DNA of 47,063 bases. It comes from Phycisphaerae bacterium (GTDB lineage Bacteria; Planctomycetota; Phycisphaerae; Phycisphaerales; SM1A02). The translations under genes and the position numbers were made by a program. Shown here one piece after another: positions 1-6,909 of this stretch (position 1 is the first letter of the stretch; every line of letters starts with the position of its first letter). The notes below the pieces were generated by a model that saw only the letters and a program-made list of their open reading frames with translations, was not told where the DNA came from and made no database searches. The stretch spans positions 1 through 47,063 of the forward strand of contig VGXN01000008.1 in the NCBI GenBank assembly GCA_016873335.1. Reading direction: 5' to 3'.

Positions 1-248
1 ATATCGGTTACTGGGTTTCACCTTGGGGACGAGGTAAGGGAGCGACTAAAGAAGCACTTCGGCTCGTGGAGAACTATGCAAAGAATGATCCAAATATAAA
101 AGCACTTTCGGCATGTATCTCTGACCTGAATGCTGTATCTCGGAAAATTGTTGAGTCTGTAGGATTCAAATGGGTAGAAGTTGCGGATCGCACTTGCCCA
201 GCAGGTACATGTCAAACAAGTTCCTCAATCTTTCTAAAAGTTATCTAA
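1..248 (+). CDS. GNAT-family N-acetyltransferase, C-terminal part (cut by window edge)
   Basis: An open frame runs from base 3 to the stop at 246-248 and has no start inside the window, so the N-terminus lies upstream. The visible 81 residues contain the acetyl-CoA pyrophosphate-binding signature of GNAT enzymes (GYWVSPWGRGKGATKEAL, R/G-x-x-G-x-G/A type) and the usual C-terminal element N-A-x-S-R-K-I-V-E-S-V-G-F, as in RimJ/RimL-type acetyltransferases. These transfer acetyl groups to protein N-termini or small amines; the substrate cannot be told from this fragment. A GTG at 66 could be mistaken for a start, but the conserved motif lies before it. Confidence 0.85.
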   Translation, partial: IGYWVSPWGRGKGATKEALRLVENYAKNDPNIKALSACISDLNAVSRKIVESVGFKWVEVADRTCPAGTCQTSSSIFLKVI

Positions 249-349
249 CTTCTTTTTTTGATGCAAACTTTCAAAGACTGACTGAATAGGGTATATTGGG
301 CATTGGTTCCAAACTGAATAGCGCATATCTTTTTAGAAAACAAACAAAA

Positions 350-372
350 GGGACAAAGCCCTCAGCGCCCAC
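350..372 (+). promoter_or_regulatory. Leader hairpin with motif CCCTCAGCGCCCAC (copy A)
   Basis: A small stem (GGG 350-352 with CCC 359-361) is followed by TCAGCGCCCAC. The same 14 bases CCCTCAGCGCCCAC recur at 1933-1946, again after a GGG...CCC hairpin and again upstream of a start codon. Here it lies 24 bases before the GTG at 396. It may be a small regulatory RNA element; I could not match it to a known riboswitch class. Confidence 0.35.
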
Positions 373-395
373 CAGAGTCAAGTAAGGAGTAAGCC

Positions 396-809
396 GTGAG
401 CGATGCAGCTCGTTGGATGATTGCGTTAGCCTTCATATCTCTCCCTACTATTGCTCTTGGTGGCTACTTCTTATTATCGATACTGAAACGGCAAGTTGGC
501 ACAGAGAATTTCACCACTGAGCAAAGAGATTACTTTCGTGCAGGCCATGCCCACGCTGGCGTCCTAGTACTACTTGCAATATTGGGCCAGATTGTTCTGG
601 ATGATTCGAGATTTAGCGCAGCAGCGACATGGAGTATTCGTTTTGGGTTATTCCTAGCGCCTTTATTTATCTCGGCCGGATTTTTTGGTGGGGCTCCACG
701 GAGTTCGGGGGCAAGAGCAACAGCGTTAGTAAGATTAGTGCCAATAGGCGCAATACTCCTATCAGTTAGCACCATAGGAGTTGGCCTTAGTCTTCTAATA
801 TCTATCTAG
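396..809 (+). CDS. Small four-helix membrane protein, unknown function (paralogue of the gene at 45162-45569)
   Basis: A 137-residue protein starting with GTG, preceded by a good ribosome-binding site (AAGGAG, 384-389). It has about four hydrophobic segments and a conserved central AGHAHAGVL stretch whose two histidines might bind metal or haem; that is only a guess. A second, closely similar protein is encoded on the minus strand at 45162-45569, and the last 50 bases of this gene resemble 28725-28775. I do not recognise a named family. It is followed closely by the oxidoreductase at 856, which could be co-transcribed. Confidence 0.75.
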   Translation: MSDAARWMIALAFISLPTIALGGYFLLSILKRQVGTENFTTEQRDYFRAGHAHAGVLVLLAILGQIVLDDSRFSAAATWSIRFGLFLAPLFISAGFFGGAPRSSGARATALVRLVPIGAILLSVSTIGVGLSLLISI

Positions 810-855
810 AGAAAGTCGGTTAGACTTCGAGCTCTTCAAAACAGAGAGTGCAAGC

Positions 856-1812
856 ATGCGTGCAATAACTCAGAGCAAGTACGGCTTAGACTCCCTTGTC
901 TTATCAGATATCCCGACTCCGAAGCTTGATTCAAAACAAATTTTGGTAAAGGTAGAGGCCGCCAGTGTGTATGCGGCAGTCCTGCATCTTGTAACGGCAG
1001 ATGTCTCACTTGTTAGATTGTTTGCAGGTTTTCGTAGACCACGCATGCGTCCTGGGCAATCATTCGCCGGGACAGTAGTTGAGGTTGGTCGCGAAGTGAA
1101 GGATCTAAGAGTTGGAGATCGGGTCTGTGGAACTGCACCCGGTGCGTTTGCAGATCTAGTGGTGGCCCGTGCAAAGCGTGTCGCTGTATTACCCGATGGG
1201 GTTGATTTTGATGAAGCATCAACAATTCCAGTGTCAGCCCGCACAGCACTTCAAGCAGTTCGAAAACATGGAGGAGTTAGCGCCGGACAAAAAGTTTTGA
1301 TCATAGGTGCCTCTGGCTGCGTCGGCTCCTTTGCAGTGCAGATAGCGGTGGCACTTGGAGCAGAGGTGACCGGTGTGTGTCGAGGAGCTAAGAAGAGTTA
1401 TGTTAGATCTTTGGGAGCTCGCCAGGTAGTTGATTATCAATCGCAATCCATAAAAGGTAAGTTTGATTGCATTATCGATACCTCAAGTTCATTGTCCTTA
1501 AGGGCATTGAGAAGGTTATTGGTGCCGAGCGGCAGATTAGTAATTGTTGGGGCGGCAGCTAATGCTGGCTCCAGTAATTTGGGGCGCAACCTGGCAGCAG
1601 CCTTGCTATCAGTTTTTGTGAAAGAGTCCTTAAAATCTTTTCTCCAGTCTGACAATAACGATGACCTGCCTGTCCTACTTGAAGATTTGGCGAAGAAAAG
1701 GATTACTCCAGTGATAGGAAAAGTCTTCACTTTAGAGCAGAGCGCCCAGGCCGTTGAGTTTTTTGCATCTGGCAGAGCTCAGGGTCATGTAGTAGTCTGC
1801 CCAACTTCCTAG
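856..1812 (+). CDS. Zinc-less medium-chain dehydrogenase/reductase (quinone oxidoreductase-like)
   Basis: A 318-residue protein with the MDR layout: an N-terminal GroES-like domain (residues 25-120, with GQSFAGTVVEVG and VGDRVCG motifs) and a Rossmann NAD(P)H domain with the glycine motif IGASGCVGSFAVQIA near residues 150-163. The catalytic zinc ligands of alcohol dehydrogenases are absent, which places it with quinone oxidoreductase/enoyl reductase-like enzymes that reduce small carbonyl or quinone substrates with NADPH. The length is typical (about 320). ATG start at 856, 46 bases after the preceding membrane protein. The substrate is unknown. Confidence 0.85.
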   Translation: MRAITQSKYGLDSLVLSDIPTPKLDSKQILVKVEAASVYAAVLHLVTADVSLVRLFAGFRRPRMRPGQSFAGTVVEVGREVKDLRVGDRVCGTAPGAFADLVVARAKRVAVLPDGVDFDEASTIPVSARTALQAVRKHGGVSAGQKVLIIGASGCVGSFAVQIAVALGAEVTGVCRGAKKSYVRSLGARQVVDYQSQSIKGKFDCIIDTSSSLSLRALRRLLVPSGRLVIVGAAANAGSSNLGRNLAAALLSVFVKESLKSFLQSDNNDDLPVLLEDLAKKRITPVIGKVFTLEQSAQAVEFFASGRAQGHVVVCPTS

Positions 1813-1891
1813 CAGAGTCGTTTGCTGATTGATGACCGAAGGCTTTGAATTCTGGAACCGACCAGGTAGGTTAACCAATTATGACCCGACA

Positions 1892-1946
1892 ATCTAAGAG
1901 CCGGGGAAGTACCCGGAAAAAGCGGGGGGAAACCCTCAGCGCCCAC
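1892..1946 (+). promoter_or_regulatory. Structured leader with motif CCCTCAGCGCCCAC (copy B)
   Basis: The 200-base gap 1813-2012 holds two neighbouring hairpins: CCGGG/CCCGG (about 1900-1915) and GGG/CCC (about 1926-1935), the second running directly into CCCTCAGCGCCCAC at 1933-1946. The same 14-mer with a similar hairpin lies upstream of the gene at 396. It sits about 66 bases before the ATG at 2013. It could be a riboswitch or protein-binding leader, but I see no match to the well-known aptamer cores. Confidence 0.35.
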
Positions 1947-2012
1947 GCAGCCTCTTCTTTTCAATAAGGATTGGTCTTCCTCTCCCTTCAAATCCTTCGC
2001 TAATGTTTCGGC

Positions 2013-3221
2013 ATGGCCTATGACGTCGATCGCATCCGCAAAGACTTTCCATCACTTGAAACCGGAATTGCCTACTTTGATGGACCAGGTGGATCGCAAG
2101 TTCCCAGAGTTGTGGGCGAAGCCTTAGCGCGGGCGATAACTCAGCCATCCTCAAATCGCGGCGTTGTGACGGAGTCCGAGATCAACGCTGATAACTACGT
2201 CAGTGGCTATAGAAGCGCTGTCGCTGATCTTCTCAACTGCGACCCCGGTGGAGTGGTCTATGGCAGGAGTTGGACTCAACTCACCTATGACTTCTCACGG
2301 ACCATCTCCAAGAGCTGGAGCAAAGGCGATGAAATCATCGTCTCACAGCTCGATCATGATTCGAATATAAGGCCCTGGATTCAAGCGGCTGAATCAAAAG
2401 GCGTGGAGGTTAGGTGGGGGAAGGTAAATGTCGAAACAGCGGAGTTGGATACCAGCGCCGTTACCGATCTTCTCTCGCCACGAACCAAACTCGTTGCGGT
2501 GACGGGAGCATCAAACACTCTTGGAACCAAACCGGATATAGAGGCAATCGGTAGGGCGGTTAAGGCGAACGGGTCTCTCTTTGTCGTTGATGGGGTCCAT
2601 CTCACGCCACATGCGGTAATTGATTTCAGGGCTATGACAGCAGATCTCTACGGCTTCTCACCATACAAACTCCTTGGACCACATTGCGCCACCATGGTTG
2701 CAGACCCTTCTCTTCTCGAGACTCTCTATAACGACAAGCTTTTGCCATCAACGATGATGGTGCCAGAGAGATTCGAGTTTGGCACTTTGCCCTATGAGTT
2801 GATGGCTGGAGTTACTGCTGCTATTGATTATGTGGCTGGACTCGATGATGAAGCAAAGGGATCGCGTCGTGAACAATTGATTCACTCCCTAACTTCTCTC
2901 GAAGAGTATGAACGATCTCTTTATGCTCATATGAAGTCAGCGCTGGAAGCACTCCCTGGGATAACCATCTATTCACGAGCCAAGAGTCACACCCCAACTG
3001 CCTATTTCAACTTTAAGGGCGTTCAACCGAGTGAAGTACATCAGTTCATGGCCACGAAGAAGGTCAATGTTCCTAGCCATAACTTCTATGCGCTCGAAGT
3101 TTCAAGGGCACTCGGACTTGGCGATACTGGAGCCATCCGCGCAGGCCTTGCGCCATACTCGACGAAAGAGGATGTAGTTCGCTTGATCAGTGGACTCGAG
3201 GAGTTCCTAGCAAAGCGATAA
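2013..3221 (+). CDS. Class V aminotransferase, cysteine desulfurase-like
   Basis: A 402-residue PLP enzyme of fold type I, class V. The Schiff-base lysine is in GFSPYKLLGPH (Lys219), the cofactor-binding Asp in VDGVHLTPH (Asp193) and the stacking His in LDHDSN (His115). It resembles the SufS/CsdA-like branch often annotated as a cysteine desulfurase family protein, but no nearby SufE/IscU partner exists and the loop cysteine used for persulfide formation is not evident. In this catabolic neighbourhood it may act on an amino acid or a sulfinate instead. No clear Shine-Dalgarno before the ATG; the leader is described separately. Confidence 0.85.
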   Translation: MAYDVDRIRKDFPSLETGIAYFDGPGGSQVPRVVGEALARAITQPSSNRGVVTESEINADNYVSGYRSAVADLLNCDPGGVVYGRSWTQLTYDFSRTISKSWSKGDEIIVSQLDHDSNIRPWIQAAESKGVEVRWGKVNVETAELDTSAVTDLLSPRTKLVAVTGASNTLGTKPDIEAIGRAVKANGSLFVVDGVHLTPHAVIDFRAMTADLYGFSPYKLLGPHCATMVADPSLLETLYNDKLLPSTMMVPERFEFGTLPYELMAGVTAAIDYVAGLDDEAKGSRREQLIHSLTSLEEYERSLYAHMKSALEALPGITIYSRAKSHTPTAYFNFKGVQPSEVHQFMATKKVNVPSHNFYALEVSRALGLGDTGAIRAGLAPYSTKEDVVRLISGLEEFLAKR

Positions 3222-3233
3222 GGGGCCTAGTAC

Positions 3234-3407
3234 CTAGTCCAGTTTGTAATTCTGTCCTGTCTGCTTTCCAAGAATTGATTTGAGATAGGCATCGGCAGCT
3301 GACTTAGCAGTATCTTGGTCATAGCCGGGAAACGAGGCGTGATAGTTGGTTGCTTCAACCAAATATTCAGGGAAGCGAGAAGGAATCTCCATCAGCACTT
3401 TTCTCAC
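3234..3407 (-). CDS. Small 57-residue protein of unknown function, coupled to the FAD oxidoreductase
   Basis: A minus-strand frame starts with GTG at 3407, one base after the stop of the FAD oxidoreductase (3409), and ends with TAG at 3234-3236. The protein begins MRKVLMEIPSRFPEY and ends GQNYKLD; it is polar, with no signal peptide or membrane segment. The tight spacing and clean reading frame argue for translation by coupling. An alternative start is the ATG six codons in. I recognise no family; it could be an accessory subunit of the oxidase. Confidence 0.55.
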   Translation of the reverse strand: MRKVLMEIPSRFPEYLVEATNYHASFPGYDQDTAKSAADAYLKSILGKQTGQNYKLD

Positions 3408-3408
3408 C

Positions 3409-4788
3409 TCAACCCATCACTGTTCCGCTTGATTCAGCATTCAGTTCTCGTTTACGAGAGAAAGTCCCGAGATTAATTGAGTGCTCGGTCTTGATGCACT
3501 TGTAGATGACTGGATTGTTATCGTGGTCGATGCCACTCTCTACCTGCTCGATCAACTCAGCCATGATGAAGCCAACCCCAGGTGCATTCTTAAATTGATT
3601 GCCACTAGTGCCGATTGCAACGTAGAAACCTGGCACATCAGTCCTGTCGTATATCGGTGTCCAATCAGAGGAGACGTCATAGACCCCGACGACACCGGTG
3701 GGAGACGAGGGAATCTGTGCCGCGGGAAATCGCCGTGCGAATCGATATGTCTGTGACTCAAAGACCTCGACGGTGCGGGTCATGTTGACCTCATCTACTT
3801 TATCTGGCTCAACCCAGTACATCGGATCGCATTCTGGTTCTGTGCCACCCACCAGAGTGATTCCACCCGGTGCTGAGCGGAGATAAGTGCCCAGATCGAG
3901 ATCGCCGATGATGGGGCCAGGGAGAAGATCTTTAGGTGTTGAGATCTGGTGCACCTCTTGGCGCATCGGCTTCAACTCGACGGTGAAATCACTTCCTGCC
4001 CCAGCCATGCGATTGATAAGGGTTGACCATGGTCCTGCGACGTTGACGATGACATCTGCATCAATGACTCGAGTCGGTGATGAAGTGAGCCTCTTGGTCT
4101 CTGGGTCGAATTCTTGGATTTCAACTCCAGTCACTCGACCGCCACCATCCTTCTTGATATCAATCACTGCGGTACGAAAGAGGGATTCGCACCCTTCGCG
4201 CTTTGCGGCGAAAGCTAAGTTCTCGCTGGCAAGTAGTGGATCAGTGACATAACCACCATGTCTACTGAAGATGCCACCAAGTTGCTCAGTCGCCTCCTCC
4301 CAGAATGCATCGGACTTCACTGGTTTGTTTGGCCAGTACTTTCCGACATCAATTCCTGGAACGCGCTCTGCAAGGGTCTTTGAATCCCATATCTCATAGG
4401 GGATTCCTGCCTGATCAAAGAGTTTCATGGTGCGATCGTGAGGCAAGACTGGAACATCGAGCATCACATAACCCCGATCCTCCATCAAGGCATAGTGTGG
4501 CCGTGAATCGGGGCTTGGATTCTTGCTGTAATGCTTGGTGCCATCGATCAAGTCTTTCCAATCGATCCAATGGAAGTATGACTCCCAAGAGAGCATCACG
4601 GCATCAATAGTGGAGTAGTTGAATCGAACCACAGCGCTCGATGCACTTGTTGATCCAAGTCCTGGGCCCTGGTTTCTATCGATCACAGTAACGTGATGGC
4701 CACGTCGAGTAAGTTGGAGGGCGATGGATGATCCGAGGACTCCAGAGCCAATGACGACTGCTCGCATTCGCCGAATGCTATTGCTCAC
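3409..4788 (-). CDS. FAD-dependent amine/amino-acid oxidoreductase (DAO family)
   Basis: A 459-residue flavoprotein of the D-amino-acid oxidase/DadA fold. The ADP-binding motif VIGSGVLGSSIALQL is at the N-terminus, followed by the acidic residue of the beta2 strand (VIDRN). The C-terminal half carries the typical VIVNVAGPWS flavin motif and the GVYDVSSDWTPIYD segment seen in sarcosine/dimethylglycine oxidase-like proteins. It would oxidise a secondary amine or amino acid to an imine. GTG start at 4788; an ATG eight codons in is an alternative. It is divergent from the EamA transporter and precedes a 57-residue ORF. Its place in the hydroxylysine route (2-aminoadipate or pipecolate oxidation) is inference. 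Confidence 0.85.
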   Translation of the reverse strand: MSNSIRRMRAVVIGSGVLGSSIALQLTRRGHHVTVIDRNQGPGLGSTSASSAVVRFNYSTIDAVMLSWESYFHWIDWKDLIDGTKHYSKNPSPDSRPHYALMEDRGYVMLDVPVLPHDRTMKLFDQAGIPYEIWDSKTLAERVPGIDVGKYWPNKPVKSDAFWEEATEQLGGIFSRHGGYVTDPLLASENLAFAAKREGCESLFRTAVIDIKKDGGGRVTGVEIQEFDPETKRLTSSPTRVIDADVIVNVAGPWSTLINRMAGAGSDFTVELKPMRQEVHQISTPKDLLPGPIIGDLDLGTYLRSAPGGITLVGGTEPECDPMYWVEPDKVDEVNMTRTVEVFESQTYRFARRFPAAQIPSSPTGVVGVYDVSSDWTPIYDRTDVPGFYVAIGTSGNQFKNAPGVGFIMAELIEQVESGIDHDNNPVIYKCIKTEHSINLGTFSRKRELNAESSGTVMG

Positions 4789-4884
4789 TTACTCAAAGTC
4801 AATCGGCTTTTCGGGGATATGAGTTACATAGTGAGATGAAGTCAATGGCGTACCCTTCGAGAGTGCGAAAACTTGGGGTCAGAA

Positions 4885-5799
4885 GTGAATAAGACCCAAG
4901 CGCAAGGAATCGCCTTTGCCTTCTTCGCCGTAGCCCTCTTCTCGCTCTCACTACCGATGACGCGGTGGGCCCTCGAGGGATTCACGCCACTCTTCACCGC
5001 GACGGGTAGGGCAGTTATTGCGGCGCTCCTTGCCATCATTTTTCTCAAGATTGTGCGAGAGCGCATCACGCCACCTGGCCACACCAGGGAATTCATCTAC
5101 ACCATGTTGGGCGCAGTATTCGGATGGCCCATTTTGATTGCGCTTGCCTTACTACGAACTGAAACTGCACCAGTGGCTGTCATCGCCTCAATCATGCCAT
5201 TGACGACTGCGATCTTTGCAGTGCTTCGCGGACACGAAAATGTCTCAAATCAATTCTGGATTGCTTCACTGATAGGGACTGCGATCTTGTCCTATTTCAC
5301 CGCATCGCGTGCTTCCTTTGATGGCGAAGATTTGATCGCTGATCTCCTTACCGTCGGCGCAGTCCTTGCCTCATCTTTTTGTTATGTGCAAGGCGCAGAG
5401 TTGACCCGTATCTATCCGGGGTGGAAGGTCATCTCTTGGGTTGTGATCATGGCGCTACCCATTACGATGCCCGTGACTATCTGGCTCTGGTTCCAAGTAG
5501 AAGATCACGGAGCAATCACTTCGCACGCCACCATCGGAATGCTTGTCCTTGGTATCTCTTCTATGTACCTCGGATTCATGCCGTGGTATCGAGGATTGAA
5601 AGATGCGGGTACCGCTCGCGGCTCGCAGGTTCAGCAACTGCAAGTATTTATGACTTTGGGTTGGTCAGTCCTGATTCTCGGTGAAAGCGTCCCACCATCA
5701 ACTCTGGCCTGCTCTACAGGGATCGTTATTGCAGTGACTTGGGCAATTCTTTCTCGACAAGGACGAAGCAAGGCCGCGAAGAATCAGCGCCCTTGCTAG
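4885..5799 (+). CDS. EamA/DMT-family transporter
   Basis: An integral membrane protein of about 304 residues with ten hydrophobic segments arranged as two EamA repeats, each of roughly 140 residues, as in drug/metabolite transporters. Features such as LPMTRWALEGFTPLF in helix 1-2 and a second-repeat AGTARGSQVQQLQ segment match this superfamily. DMT proteins export or import amino acids and other small solutes. The divergent position to an amino-acid oxidase suggests an amino-acid or amine substrate. The start is ambiguous: GTG at 4885 (MNKTQAQG) or in-frame TTG at 4873. Confidence 0.85.
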   Translation: MNKTQAQGIAFAFFAVALFSLSLPMTRWALEGFTPLFTATGRAVIAALLAIIFLKIVRERITPPGHTREFIYTMLGAVFGWPILIALALLRTETAPVAVIASIMPLTTAIFAVLRGHENVSNQFWIASLIGTAILSYFTASRASFDGEDLIADLLTVGAVLASSFCYVQGAELTRIYPGWKVISWVVIMALPITMPVTIWLWFQVEDHGAITSHATIGMLVLGISSMYLGFMPWYRGLKDAGTARGSQVQQLQVFMTLGWSVLILGESVPPSTLACSTGIVIAVTWAILSRQGRSKAAKNQRPC

Positions 5800-5817
5800 G
5801 CGCTCTTATTGAGGCGC

Positions 5818-6909
5818 TTAATGAAGTTCTGGTGGCGGTAAACGATAAGCCAGTGGTGATTTCGAGAGATGAATCGGATTTGCAACTGACTTCGAATTGG
5901 CGATTTCGACAGTTGGGTTGAGACCAAGCCGCTCGGCGAGTGCAAAGGCTTCATCGATTCGATTGATCGGTCCAACAGGGATCTTTGATGCGGTGAGGAG
6001 CGCTATCCAATGCTCTGATGGCTTTGAGGCGAAGATCTCATTGAGGCGAGCAGTGAGTATCTTGCGATTCTCCACGCGCATCTGATTGGTCGCGAATCGA
6101 TCATCTCTTTCGAGGCCAATCGCCTCTAGCAGGGCTTGGAACTGATGATCATTTCCCACCGCTATGATGAAGTCTCGGTCTGCGCTATGAAAAACTCCGT
6201 AGGGAACGATAGATGGGTGATCATTTCCCAGCGCCTCTGCAACAACGCCAGCGGCGACAAATGTACCGCTTTGATTGACCATTGCCGAAAGGGCCGAGCT
6301 GAAGAGGTTGATCTTCACTTCCTGGCCCACTCCAGATTGCTCCCTTGCGTGGAGGGCGGCCAAGATTCCTGTCGTCGCGTGGAGTCCGGCGATGACATCT
6401 ATAAGGGCTACACCTACCTTGGTTCCGCCTTTCGATGGTTCTCCAGTAATGCTCATCAGTCCGCTCATCCCTTGGATCAGCATGTCATAACCAGGCAGTG
6501 ATTGCGCCGCTTCACTGTCGCCGAAACCCGTAATGGAGCAATAGATGAGAGATGGCTTTTCCTTCGAGAGGGACTCGAAATCAAGTCCAAAGCGCTTCAT
6601 ACCGCCTGGACCAAAGTTCTCAACCACGATCTCACTTGCAAGGATCAGTTCGCGCGCTTTCAACATGTCCGCTTCATCACCTAGTTCTAACGAGACGCTG
6701 GTCTTATTGCGATTGACTGATTGAAAATAGGTAGCGCGTCCCTTCTGATCGAAAGGCGGTCCCCAACTCCGCGTCTGATCACCACTTCCTGGCCGTTCGA
6801 CCTTCGTTACCTCGGCACCAAGATCGGCAAGAAGCATCGTGGCATAGGGGCCAGCAAGGACGCGACTGAAATCGGCGATCTTGATTCCATGAAGAGCCGG
6901 AGTTGTCAT
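5818..6909 (-). CDS. Family III CoA-transferase (CaiB/BaiF), probably glutarate CoA-transferase
   Basis: A protein of about 363 residues with the family III CoA-transferase core: IADFSRVLAGPYATMLLADLGAEVTKVE at the N-terminus, the NRNKTSVSLEL loop, and the catalytic Asp in LPGYDMLIQGMSGLMS (Asp142 from this start). These enzymes form carboxylic-acid CoA thioesters using succinyl-CoA or another donor. Relatives such as SUGCT act on glutarate, and a glutaryl-CoA dehydrogenase is encoded in the same region, so glutarate is the favoured substrate (inference). The ATG at 6909 overlaps the TGA of the upstream fusion gene (ATGA), which suggests coupling; an ATG at 6924 is also in frame. It converges on the EamA gene. 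Confidence 0.88.
   Translation of the reverse strand: MTTPALHGIKIADFSRVLAGPYATMLLADLGAEVTKVERPGSGDQTRSWGPPFDQKGRATYFQSVNRNKTSVSLELGDEADMLKARELILASEIVVENFGPGGMKRFGLDFESLSKEKPSLIYCSITGFGDSEAAQSLPGYDMLIQGMSGLMSITGEPSKGGTKVGVALIDVIAGLHATTGILAALHAREQSGVGQEVKINLFSSALSAMVNQSGTFVAAGVVAEALGNDHPSIVPYGVFHSADRDFIIAVGNDHQFQALLEAIGLERDDRFATNQMRVENRKILTARLNEIFASKPSEHWIALLTASKIPVGPINRIDEAFALAERLGLNPTVEIANSKSVANPIHLSKSPLAYRLPPPELH

Noticed and set aside
1892-1946. Possible c-di-AMP (ydaO) or manganese riboswitch because of GAGCCGGGGAA-like bases
   Set aside because: The conserved second half of either aptamer is missing and the length is too short.
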